A stretch of 14,839 nucleotides of DNA from Candidatus Hodarchaeota archaeon (GTDB lineage Archaea; Asgardarchaeota; Heimdallarchaeia; Hodarchaeales; Hodarchaeaceae), in contig JAEOSP010000524.1 in NCBI GenBank assembly GCA_016840305.1, forward strand, positions 1 through 14,839, in the 5' to 3' direction. Both the position numbers and the translations under genes were made by a program. Shown here one piece after another: positions 7,386-13,636 of the stretch; positions within the stretch are counted from its first letter, which is position 1, and the number at the start of each line of letters is the position of its first letter. The notes below the pieces were generated by a model that was given only the letters and a program-made list of their open reading frames with translations, was not told the origin of the DNA and did not search any database.

Positions 7386-8600
7386 ATGAATACTGATCTA
7401 AAAAAAGAATTTATTCAAAAAGCAAGAGCTGAGATATATTCCTGGTCTACGAATGATTTAACATGTCAATTAGCGAAAGAGGTAATGAGTATTGGTTTAG
7501 CTAAAATCAAATCATTTCTTCAAGCAGTAGAATCTGATCCAAGTGAAGTGCTTGTCGTTTTCGGTCCAGATGGGAGTATTACTAGAAATAAAACTCGTTT
7601 CAATGCAGGCGTTGGTTATGGTTGTGCTGTAGTGACAAAAGAGTATATTTTTCCAAGTTTATTGCATCCAAATGGTTGTGGATTTGGTCTTTATCACATT
7701 GAAGATTTACCCGCTTTATCCCTTCTAATGGATCGGTTAACGAATCTAAAGCATGATGGAGTTCCTGTGGGTGATAAAAAAGGAAAATGGGATGTATGGA
7801 AGTCGAATCACTTTATTGATATATTAAGAATTGATTCTTCATTCAAAAGCTTATCTAGTTACTCCAAATTCCTTCCTGAAGGAATTTATGCACTTATTCA
7901 TTCATCCCAACAGACCGAGAAACAGATGCTTAGCTATTGGAAAGAAGATGAATTTGTTAAAGTAAATACACCATTTGGGATGGTGGAAGGGTTGATAGAT
8001 CAATCAAGAGATGATTATTTAGAGTATTTTCAACGCGTGGAGGAATATTCAAAACAAAAGCGCACCTCGATAGCTGAAAAATTGTTTGGGGAAAAAAATT
8101 TCACTTGTATTTCAAACCCTACTCATCAAGGGTATTTCAAGGAAAATAACTTTTTTACCATGCGTCTTGGTCTATATAACACCCTCAATAAAACTGGTGA
8201 TAATTCTCTTCCACTTTTTCCGATTGGGTTTAATGCCTATTCTTTTATTTACTTATATGAAGGTCTACCGAACATAAAACAGATACAATGGACAGGAAAA
8301 CAACTCCAACAGGCAGAAGATAATGCTCATACATCTATCCTTGATAAAATTAATATTCTACCTCATGGTGGAGGATATAAGCTAATCTATCCATTTGATA
8401 AAGCAAGCATAGTTATACATAAGAATGAGTTTTATTATGAGCTTTCTCAAGCTCCAGTAGAGAGTCGTATGATTATACAGGATGTGGATGCCTTGGAATA
8501 TGGTTATAGGAGCCAATTCGAAGTTTTACCGATTGTAGATAGATTAGAACTTGGAAAATTCGCCGCACGATTTGTACCAATTCAAGTTATAAAGTATTAA
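7386..8600 (+). CDS. Divergent RtcB-superfamily protein (putative RNA ligase-like)
   Basis: A 404-residue protein with no close relative known to me, but with the ordered motifs of RtcB, the metal-dependent 3'-phosphate RNA ligase used in tRNA splicing. RtcB's DINCGVR region corresponds to PNGCGFGL (Cys98), GNHF to SNHFIDI (Asn141, His142), IHSGSR to LIHSSQQ (His172), the HN site to NPTHQG (His247), the late GSMGTASY region to FPIGFNAYSFIY, and the guanylylated-His motif HGAGR to PHGGGYKL (His327). Spacings between successive His residues (30, 75, 80) are near those in P. horikoshii RtcB (31, 95, 75), while the Cys-to-first-His gap is about 60 residues shorter. The metal Asp of DINC is a Pro, and Ser-Arg of HSGSR is lost, so activity may differ. 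I take ATG 7386; a TTG precedes it directly. It could also be a metal-binding protein that only shares the fold. Confidence 0.6.
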   Translation: MNTDLKKEFIQKARAEIYSWSTNDLTCQLAKEVMSIGLAKIKSFLQAVESDPSEVLVVFGPDGSITRNKTRFNAGVGYGCAVVTKEYIFPSLLHPNGCGFGLYHIEDLPALSLLMDRLTNLKHDGVPVGDKKGKWDVWKSNHFIDILRIDSSFKSLSSYSKFLPEGIYALIHSSQQTEKQMLSYWKEDEFVKVNTPFGMVEGLIDQSRDDYLEYFQRVEEYSKQKRTSIAEKLFGEKNFTCISNPTHQGYFKENNFFTMRLGLYNTLNKTGDNSLPLFPIGFNAYSFIYLYEGLPNIKQIQWTGKQLQQAEDNAHTSILDKINILPHGGGYKLIYPFDKASIVIHKNEFYYELSQAPVESRMIIQDVDALEYGYRSQFEVLPIVDRLELGKFAARFVPIQVIKY

Positions 8601-8606
8601 AGCTAA

Positions 8607-8618
8607 TTTTCTTTTTTT
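8607..8618 (+). terminator. T-run terminator after the RtcB-like gene
   Basis: TTTTCTTTTTTT begins nine bases past the stop codon; a second T-run (GTTTTTTTAA) follows at about 8650. Such T-runs end transcription in archaea without a hairpin. Confidence 0.45.
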
Positions 8619-8685
8619 CAGTTCGATCTAGTTTGAATCCCCACTTGGTAAGTTTTTTTAACCCAAAGATTGGTAAACACTTAGG

Positions 8686-9597
8686 ATGAAAGATCATCAA
8701 TCTGATAAATATATTACCAATATCTTTCCCTCATCTTCTGATGATTTTTCTTTCCCTGGGCGTAAATCCTTATTAGAAAGCTTGGAATTACAATTAGGGG
8801 TGAAAGGAGATGTATGGATCCACCATGCTTATTCTGTTCCTGCAAAAGATCCTCTATTGATTGATGAGCAATATGAAATACAATATCAAGATAAGATCAT
8901 TGTTCCTTCAGTTCTTCATACTCTTATAGATAAAGTAGGGAGTAGAAGAACTACGAGTCTTGCTGCAATTTGCTCAATGAAAAGCCCAGAACTGATTTTT
9001 CTCTTAGATCCAGCAACAATGAATTTATCCATAGTTTTTCAAGAAAAATTGTGGGTTACAGAGGTCCTATTAAAACAAGCAAATTTCCTGTATCCTTCAC
9101 CACATCCACGTGAACATGCTTTAACAAATCTGGAAAAAACAAAGGTCGAAATTATTAATTCTGATATTTCGATAGAACTTAATGGTCATCGAACAGAACG
9201 AGGCATAGAACAAGACGAAATTTTAATTCCTCTTGATTCAAATTACCGTCCAGTTCTCGGAGGACAAGATCCTGCCTCACGTTTTAAATCCCCAATTCCA
9301 AGATTGACAGATACAGGAGAACTGGTTCTAATGATTTCTGATGCAATATCCTCCTCTGCAAAAATGTATCTTGGTACGGTTAATGTTCGGCTTAATGAAG
9401 ACCAAGTTGCTCTTGAATACCCATTAGAAGTTAATATTGCATGTCTGAAGTTGTATCGTCGATTTGTTGATATTATCGAAGTGAATTCACCCTCCCATTT
9501 AGAAAAAACAGAACTCCAACAGATAAACTTTCGAATTTATCGAACAGAAATAACTCGTCCGATGCGACAGTTAATCGAGATTCTTCACATTCGGTGA
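8686..9597 (+). CDS. Hypothetical protein, 303 residues
   Basis: I do not recognise this protein. It is soluble, with no signal peptide or membrane segment and no clear nucleotide-binding or catalytic motif. The first third holds FPGRKSLLESLELQLGVKG and many Asp/Glu. The middle has EKLWVTEVLLKQANFLYPSPHPREHAL, and the second half alternates beta-type stretches (DISIELNGHRTERG, EILIPLDSNYRPVLGG, ELVLMISDAI, KMYLGTVNVRLNEDQVALEYPLEVN), which suggests a beta-rich domain of sandwich or barrel type. Only two Cys are present. The start ATG at 8686 has no clear Shine-Dalgarno, although TTAGG directly precedes it. Its last 27 bases overlap the 3' end of the opposite-strand ArsR gene. It lies 85 bases after the RtcB-like gene, with T-runs between, so it may be a separate unit. 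Coding is likely from length and composition; function is open. Confidence 0.6.
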   Translation: MKDHQSDKYITNIFPSSSDDFSFPGRKSLLESLELQLGVKGDVWIHHAYSVPAKDPLLIDEQYEIQYQDKIIVPSVLHTLIDKVGSRRTTSLAAICSMKSPELIFLLDPATMNLSIVFQEKLWVTEVLLKQANFLYPSPHPREHALTNLEKTKVEIINSDISIELNGHRTERGIEQDEILIPLDSNYRPVLGGQDPASRFKSPIPRLTDTGELVLMISDAISSSAKMYLGTVNVRLNEDQVALEYPLEVNIACLKLYRRFVDIIEVNSPSHLEKTELQQINFRIYRTEITRPMRQLIEILHIR

Positions 9598-10089
9598 ATC
9601 ATCATTATCATCATGTTCAGCAATCATTCTTTTCGCTTCCTCTACCCATATTCGTGTTAATTGAAGATCAGCTAGATCTTTTTGCTTAAGTTTTAACGAA
9701 TTTATCCGTGATTCGTACTCTTTGCGGCTGATCCCCTTTAATATGAATTTTCTTTCTAATTCTTCAATCTCAGCATTCACAATCCCATCCATTGATTGAA
9801 AGTATAGAATCATAGCAGTTGTGATTGCGTCATGTAGTTCTAAACTTGGCCCTGACATGTAGTACACATAATGAGGTGATGGAAATGGTTCTACGGATCG
9901 TTCACAGATATATTGGGTACCTAGAAGCTTCAGATGTTTCTCAACTGCTGGACGAGAAATATTTAACTTATCTGCAATCTCTTGAGGATTTGTTGGTTCT
10001 TGAGTGATGAGATCAATAATCTTTCTTCTAGTAGGATCTGCAAGAAGTTTCAAGAGTTCTCCAATACGTACATCGAATTTGTCAGCCAA
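9571..10089 (-). CDS. ArsR-type winged-helix regulator with C-terminal SHOCT-like helices
   Basis: A 172-residue transcription regulator. Residues 8-65 form an ArsR-type winged helix: LLKLLADPTRRKIIDLITQ, TNPQEIADKLNISRPAVEKHLKLL (helix-turn-helix, recognition helix SRPAVEKHLK), then the wing YICERSV and PHYVYYM. No Cys or His metal-sensing cluster is visible, so the signal is probably not a metal. The tail (about 105-140) is a helical hairpin IEELERKFILKGISRKEYESRINSL, of the SHOCT-like kind, which usually mediates protein contact. The start is TTG at 10087-10089 with GAGG nine bases before it; an ATG three codons upstream is followed at once by a stop (ATG-GTC-TAA), so it cannot be used. 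It is divergent from the bactofilin-like gene, which carries a similar helical module, and probably controls the shared intergenic region (inference). Confidence 0.85.
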   Translation of the reverse strand: MADKFDVRIGELLKLLADPTRRKIIDLITQEPTNPQEIADKLNISRPAVEKHLKLLGTQYICERSVEPFPSPHYVYYMSGPSLELHDAITTAMILYFQSMDGIVNAEIEELERKFILKGISRKEYESRINSLKLKQKDLADLQLTRIWVEEAKRMIAEHDDNDDSPNVKNLD

Positions 10090-10414
10090 TTAGACCATCC
10101 TCAAGATGAATGGTGTATCAAGTTCATCTTCTGTAAGATTTCTTCCCTTCTTTTACCAAATTGTCCTTTCTTCCAAAAATACTTAGTAAATTCTATAATT
10201 TGTTTGAATTAATAAAGCTAAGGGAGGTTTAACCCATGGGTTTATTGTATAAACTGAACAGTTTTGCCTCTAAACTTGCTTTATTAGAATATTATATAAT
10301 ACTTTGATCTATAAGGAGTATTAATGTTCAGGTACACAGAAATACAGTGATTAAACGTATGATCTGCTGTATTCAAGAAAAAACTTGGGGAACTAATGAA
10401 ATAGGTGATATATC
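10090..10414. promoter_or_regulatory. Divergent intergenic region with palindromes and promoter
   Basis: This 325-base gap separates the ArsR-type regulator (minus) from the bactofilin-like gene (plus). Two perfect palindromes lie close together: AACCCATGGGTT (10231-10242) and AAACTG-AA-CAGTTT (10251-10264). A TATA-like ATTATATAAT (10291-10300) gives a predicted start near 10321 and a leader of about 95 bases. A strong Shine-Dalgarno-like GGGAGG at 10222 precedes an ATG inside the first palindrome that opens a 23-codon frame (10236-10307), and AAGGAG (10313-10318) precedes an 8-codon frame at 10324-10350. I regard both as possible leader peptides only. The palindromes are candidate ArsR operators. 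Confidence 0.4.
10291..10300 (+). promoter_or_regulatory. TATA box of the bactofilin-like gene
   Basis: ATTATATAAT, a strong AT-rich TATA element on the plus strand. Predicted start near 10318-10323 gives a leader of about 95 bases, so repressor-bound palindromes just upstream (10231-10264) would be well placed to act. Confidence 0.45.
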
Positions 10415-11257
10415 ATGTCAAATAAAGAAATAAGTGATTTGAAAACCCTAATAAGAGCATTGGACATACGCTTAAAAGCTGAAGAAATAACTGAGGAAGA
10501 GCATCACTCTTTGAAGGAAAAATATGAACAGCGACTTAATGAGGAGATCAAACTCGTAAAAGAAAACAGTTTATTTCGAAACTTATCATATGTATCAATT
10601 TCAGGTTCAGGAAAGGTCACAGATTCTTATATTTCAATCTCAGGTTCAGGCAGAGTTGAAGGATGGAAAGGTGGAACGATAAAAATCTCAGGTTCAGGGA
10701 AAATATCTGAAGAGGAGATAAAAATCTCAGGTTCAGGTGTATTGCCAGGTGATCTTGTTGCAGAGGAGCTAAAAGTCTCAGGATCAGTAGAAGTTGGAGG
10801 TCCTCTTGAAGTATCCATTTTCAAAACATCAGGATCCTTCAAAGTTGAGGGTCCACTTTCAGTACATTCAAATCTTACTGTATCCGGTTCTGGAAAGATA
10901 GAAGGATCGTTATTAGCTCATCAAGCCTCTTTTATCTCCAGTGGTTCTATAAAAGTTGATGGAGACGTTTTTTGCAACGAGGCTGACCTTTCTGGTGCAT
11001 ATGAATTATTTGGATCTGTAAATTGTGATGAATCATTTTCGTCAGAACTAAATGGTAAATCTAGAATAAAGGGAGATCTAGTATGTGGCGGAGATGTTTA
11101 TATTGAACAAGGTTCAAGTAGAGGTTCTCTTACAGTAGAAAACATCCAAAGTTCAGGTGAAGTGTATCTTGAAGGTGTAAAAGCAAAATCGGTTAGCGGA
11201 AAGAAAGTTAAGCTCGGAGATGACTGCGAAATTGACTCTATTAAGGAGACAGGTTAG
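10415..11257 (+). CDS. Bactofilin-like beta-helical polymer-forming protein
   Basis: A 280-residue soluble protein with two parts. Residues 1-50 are a charged helical hairpin (DLKTLIRALDIRLKAEEITEEEHHSLKEKY in outline), similar to SHOCT and to the tail of the ArsR neighbour. From about residue 58 to the end it is a beta-helix of short repeated turns: SISGSGKV, SISGSGRV, KISGSGKI, KISGSGV, KVSGSVEV, KTSGSFKVEG, TVSGSGKIEG and further looser copies. Bactofilins and related archaeal and bacterial families (DUF583-type) build filaments from such helices and act as scaffolds. No membrane segment or signal is visible, so a cytoplasmic role is likely. The repeats show in the DNA too: CAGGTTCAGG occurs at 10602, 10641, 10689 and 10728 (spacing 39, 48 and 39 bases). 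GGTGAT (10404-10409) lies five bases before ATG. It is likely co-transcribed with the archaeoflavoprotein. Confidence 0.85.
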   Translation: MSNKEISDLKTLIRALDIRLKAEEITEEEHHSLKEKYEQRLNEEIKLVKENSLFRNLSYVSISGSGKVTDSYISISGSGRVEGWKGGTIKISGSGKISEEEIKISGSGVLPGDLVAEELKVSGSVEVGGPLEVSIFKTSGSFKVEGPLSVHSNLTVSGSGKIEGSLLAHQASFISSGSIKVDGDVFCNEADLSGAYELFGSVNCDESFSSELNGKSRIKGDLVCGGDVYIEQGSSRGSLTVENIQSSGEVYLEGVKAKSVSGKKVKLGDDCEIDSIKETG

Positions 11258-11304
11258 TCATTATACTGAAAATTACAGATAAAGAGAAACCACAAATCGA
11301 TAAA

Positions 11305-12123
11305 TTGGACCTAGCTTCATTTATCTCAAATCACCGAGATAATTTAATCGTATGGTGCTTAACAGGAGGGGGAGATTTTTTTGATGAGAACTATAAAGTA
11401 TTTTCAAAACTATATTTGGAGGGTCATCCAGTTCTGGCAATTTTTTCGAATGCCGGAGCTGTTGTACAGAATCGCTATGGTTTTTTTTGGAAACTCACTA
11501 AACTAAAATCGAAAAATGATAATGCTCTTTTTCTTTTTGAAAGCCAAGGAGGTTTACAAAATAACATACGGATTCTTCTTGAAAAAGCAAATATCCCTTA
11601 CAACGTGTTTCCTCAAGACCAAGCGTTCTCCCTTGGAATTTGGCTTGCAAACCAAAAAGTCAAATGTATTATTGCTAGCCCATTAACAGCGAATTCCGTA
11701 GCTAAACTTACTCACGGAATTGCTGATACATTGATTGTTAATATCTTGTCTTCAGGGAAAAAAGCGAATCAGCTGATAGGTATATTTCCAACTGATCGCA
11801 GTTCGGATTCAATTCTGACAACACTTCCAGTTCGTCAGAAAAAACCTCTACGAAAAGAAAGTATTAGTATCGATGTTTGTGCTTTTGGGGCTCTAGAGAT
11901 AAGTTCACCATCTCATTTGAAATTTTCATCAGAAAAGTGTGTGGGTTGTCAACACTGTGTCCAAAAATATCCTGATTATTTTAGTGTTAATGAGGAACTA
12001 GAGGTTCAAATTAGAAAAGTTGATCAACTTAACTCTCAGAAATTGGAAAGTGAATTCCAGATCTTTCATACTCCAAACGATATTGTATCCTTTGTTTCAA
12101 TGTTGGGAGTAGGAATTAATTAA
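11305..12123 (+). CDS. Archaeoflavoprotein (AfpA/DmrB-like) with a C-terminal cysteine cluster
   Basis: A flavoprotein of the HFCD family (fold of phosphopantothenoylcysteine decarboxylase), subgroup AfpA/dihydromethanopterin reductase-like. The signatures are LIVWCLTGGGDFFDENYKVF (flavin phosphate region), then IFSNAGAVVQNRYGFFW and, most telling, IIASPLTANSVAKLTHGIADTL, followed by GIFPTDRSS and TTLP. Members bind FMN and pass electrons from ferredoxin to a substrate. The tail adds Cys192, then Cys212, Cys215 and Cys218 (KCVGCQHCVQKYPDYF): a CxxCxxC group like half of a ferredoxin, which may hold an iron-sulfur cluster. The start is uncertain: TTG 11305 has no ribosome-binding site, while the frame is open back to 11245, just after the bactofilin-like gene's AAGGAG (11243-11248) and AGGT. 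An unusual start (ATT 11260 or CTG 11266) is possible. It converges with the GTPase gene; the stop codons are six bases apart. Confidence 0.85.
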   Translation: MDLASFISNHRDNLIVWCLTGGGDFFDENYKVFSKLYLEGHPVLAIFSNAGAVVQNRYGFFWKLTKLKSKNDNALFLFESQGGLQNNIRILLEKANIPYNVFPQDQAFSLGIWLANQKVKCIIASPLTANSVAKLTHGIADTLIVNILSSGKKANQLIGIFPTDRSSDSILTTLPVRQKKPLRKESISIDVCAFGALEISSPSHLKFSSEKCVGCQHCVQKYPDYFSVNEELEVQIRKVDQLNSQKLESEFQIFHTPNDIVSFVSMLGVGIN

Positions 12124-12129
12124 CTCTCT

Positions 12130-12684
12130 TTATACGATATTCAATTCCTTATATTTCTCTATATAATCTTTGATTGACATACCTAATTCCTCAAAAGCTT
12201 CCGTGACATTCAGTCCTGTTTTAGCTGAAGTTTTCAGGAATTTAATGTCGAAGGGGATATCCGTAATCTCGGATTGCATTTTTTTGACAAATTTATCCAC
12301 ATCACTTTGCTCGATTGCTTCTGGTAGATCACTTTTATTACCAAGAATAAGATAGGGTACTTCTCTCCCTACATTTGCAAAAAGCTCATCCCTCCATTTC
12401 TCGAGATTGTAAAGAGAATCGATGCGAGTTTGATCAAAAACTAAAATTGCTCCGTGTGATCCTTTGTAGTATAACGCTCTAACAGCTGAAAACCGTTGTT
12501 GACCTGCTAAGTCCCAAATCTGAAATTTATATTGAACTCCATCAATAGGAAGGTTTTGAACCGCAAAATCTGCCCCAATGGTCAAGATATATCCGCTTTG
12601 GAATCCTTTTCCAAGAAATCGTTCACGAAGTGATGTCTTTCCTACTCCACCATCACCGAGTAAACAGATTTTATACAATGGCAC
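12130..12684 (-). CDS. Ras/Rab-type small GTPase
   Basis: A 184-residue small GTPase with all five nucleotide motifs: G1 GDGGVGKT (10-17), G2 Thr35 (LTIGAD), G3 WDLAGQQRF (Asp58, catalytic Gln62), G4 GNKSD (116-119), G5 TSAKTG (152-157). It should bind and hydrolyse GTP. The WDLAGQQRF motif and the switch I sequence resemble Rab/Ras-superfamily members common in Asgard archaea, which also have many copies; they are counted among eukaryotic signature proteins. It has no C-terminal cysteine, so no prenylation; a short helical tail (SIKDYIEKYKELNIV) ends it. Start GTG 12682-12684 is preceded by GAGGG (complement of 12693-12697) eight bases upstream. It is transcribed alone, possibly from a TATA element at 12731-12738. 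Its partner (GAP, longin or other effector) is not in the window. Confidence 0.95.
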   Translation of the reverse strand: MPLYKICLLGDGGVGKTSLRERFLGKGFQSGYILTIGADFAVQNLPIDGVQYKFQIWDLAGQQRFSAVRALYYKGSHGAILVFDQTRIDSLYNLEKWRDELFANVGREVPYLILGNKSDLPEAIEQSDVDKFVKKMQSEITDIPFDIKFLKTSAKTGLNVTEAFEELGMSIKDYIEKYKELNIV

Positions 12685-12730
12685 AATTTACCCTCTAATA
12701 ATAACATGATTTTTGATTCGTTTTTCAGAT

Positions 12731-12738
12731 ACTTATAA
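12731..12738 (-). promoter_or_regulatory. TATA-like element of the GTPase gene
   Basis: Minus strand TTATAAGT, about 47 bases before the GTG start, giving a predicted transcript start near 12708 and a leader of about 20-25 bases that holds the GAGGG ribosome-binding site. Confidence 0.35.
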
Positions 12739-12819
12739 CTGGATTTCTTATTGTTACTTCCCCTTTAGAATACCCTCTAAGAAATGAATTATAAATTGTC
12801 GTATTTCTAGGGAATTTAT

Positions 12820-12900
12820 ATGTTTATTCCTTCAAATGCAGTCGTTGAACGTCTTTATCTACTAGGGGTTGTGTTAAACATTACTTATAAGCCGCTCTAA
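12820..12900 (+). CDS. Possible 26-residue leaderless small ORF
   Basis: In the 305-base gap between the GTPase (minus) and the membrane-protein gene (minus), a plus-strand ATG at 12820 opens 26 codons (MFIPSNAVVERLYLLGVVLNITYKPL). A TATA element TTATAAAT (12789-12796) stands at the distance expected for a transcript starting at the ATG, and AGGGAA lies close before it. The product would be a short amphipathic or hydrophobic peptide. Length alone makes it weak; it may be chance. Confidence 0.2.
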   Translation: MFIPSNAVVERLYLLGVVLNITYKPL

Positions 12901-12940
12901 ATAATAGCTCAGTGAATTTATTCTTGTCTAAGAAAAATGG

Positions 12941-12981
12941 TTCCCCATCTCGCTTCAAGTATATTTCGTATATTTGGGGAA
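12941..12981. repeat. Inverted repeat in the gap after the membrane-protein gene
   Basis: TTCCCCA (12941-12947) and TGGGGAA (12975-12981) are perfect inverted repeats around an AT-rich 27-base centre. It starts nine bases beyond the stop of the minus-strand membrane-protein gene (12990), so it may be the 3' end hairpin of the DUF58 operon. No strong T-run follows. Elsewhere in this 305-base gap I see only the GTPase promoter and a possible small ORF. Confidence 0.35.
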
Positions 12982-12989
12982 TTAGGACA

Positions 12990-13631
12990 TTAATTCTCAA
13001 TTTCAACATGTGGGGGTTGTTTGAAAACGTACCTTTGGGTAAGATATACCAGTGTTATCATCGTAAATGATGTTGCAATTCCGAGAGTTCCAAAGTTCCT
13101 CCCTAATTCGAAGTAGTAATTTGTAGAAAGATACATAACTATCCATGACAGGGAAATAGTTATCCAACCAATTATTAAAAACGAAATCACCTGATTACGT
13201 AGATTAAGACTGAGTCGTTTTCTCTCAAAACTTCCCTGTTTGTAGGAAGAATATTCCTTATCCAATTGAAGAAATCGTGCGAAAATGAACCAGAACTCGT
13301 AAAATAACCAGCATAATACAACTCCAAAAGTAAGAAAATAGGGATCATCGAAGTTGAGAATTATTCCAGTCGAAAAAATAATTGTAGTAATCCACCTTAA
13401 ACCAAGATTAAGGGTATAAATGCTGATGATTGTGACAATACTCAATATAATCGTTAATGTTATTACCAAAAGATAGAGAAATGGATTATTTGAGAAAAAA
13501 TGAAGTGACAGAATATCAATAGTGGAAACGAATGGAATTAAGGAAAAAAATATGAAGATGAAAAGCATGACGAGTCTCATTAACAGGATATATATTCCTA
13601 ACTGGCTTAATCTATTGGGTGTCATGTTCAT
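12990..13631 (-). CDS. Six-helix membrane protein of the DUF58 operon
   Basis: A 213-residue membrane protein, unrecognised. Likely helices: about 11-36, 50-74, 78-94, 98-121, 147-170 and 181-203, with a charged loop (LDKEYSSYKQGSFERKRLS) at about 122-142, probably cytoplasmic, and a short polar C-terminus. No transporter, channel or enzyme motif is visible. The ATG at 13631 is five bases behind the DUF58 stop; the ribosome-binding site AAGGTGA contains that stop codon (TGA 13637-13639), so the two are translationally coupled. A second ATG (codon 3) is less well placed. The context implies work with DUF58 and probably a MoxR ATPase at the cell envelope. MoxR-DUF58 operons often include membrane proteins of unknown function. 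Confidence 0.8.
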   Translation of the reverse strand: MNMTPNRLSQLGIYILLMRLVMLFIFIFFSLIPFVSTIDILSLHFFSNNPFLYLLVITLTIILSIVTIISIYTLNLGLRWITTIIFSTGIILNFDDPYFLTFGVVLCWLFYEFWFIFARFLQLDKEYSSYKQGSFERKRLSLNLRNQVISFLIIGWITISLSWIVMYLSTNYYFELGRNFGTLGIATSFTMITLVYLTQRYVFKQPPHVEIEN

Positions 13632-13636
13632 CTATT

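Noticed and set aside
10236..10307. 23-codon ORF with a strong Shine-Dalgarno
   Set aside because: Its ATG lies inside a perfect palindrome that may be an operator, and it starts before the predicted promoter of the next gene; no protein feature supports it.
10324..10350. 8-codon ORF behind AAGGAG
   Set aside because: Too short to judge and close to the predicted transcript start; noted only as part of the intergenic region.
10627..10842. Minus-strand ORF rich in PEPEI repeats opposite the bactofilin-like gene
   Set aside because: The repeats are the complement of the SGSG codons; it is a shadow of the repeated gene.
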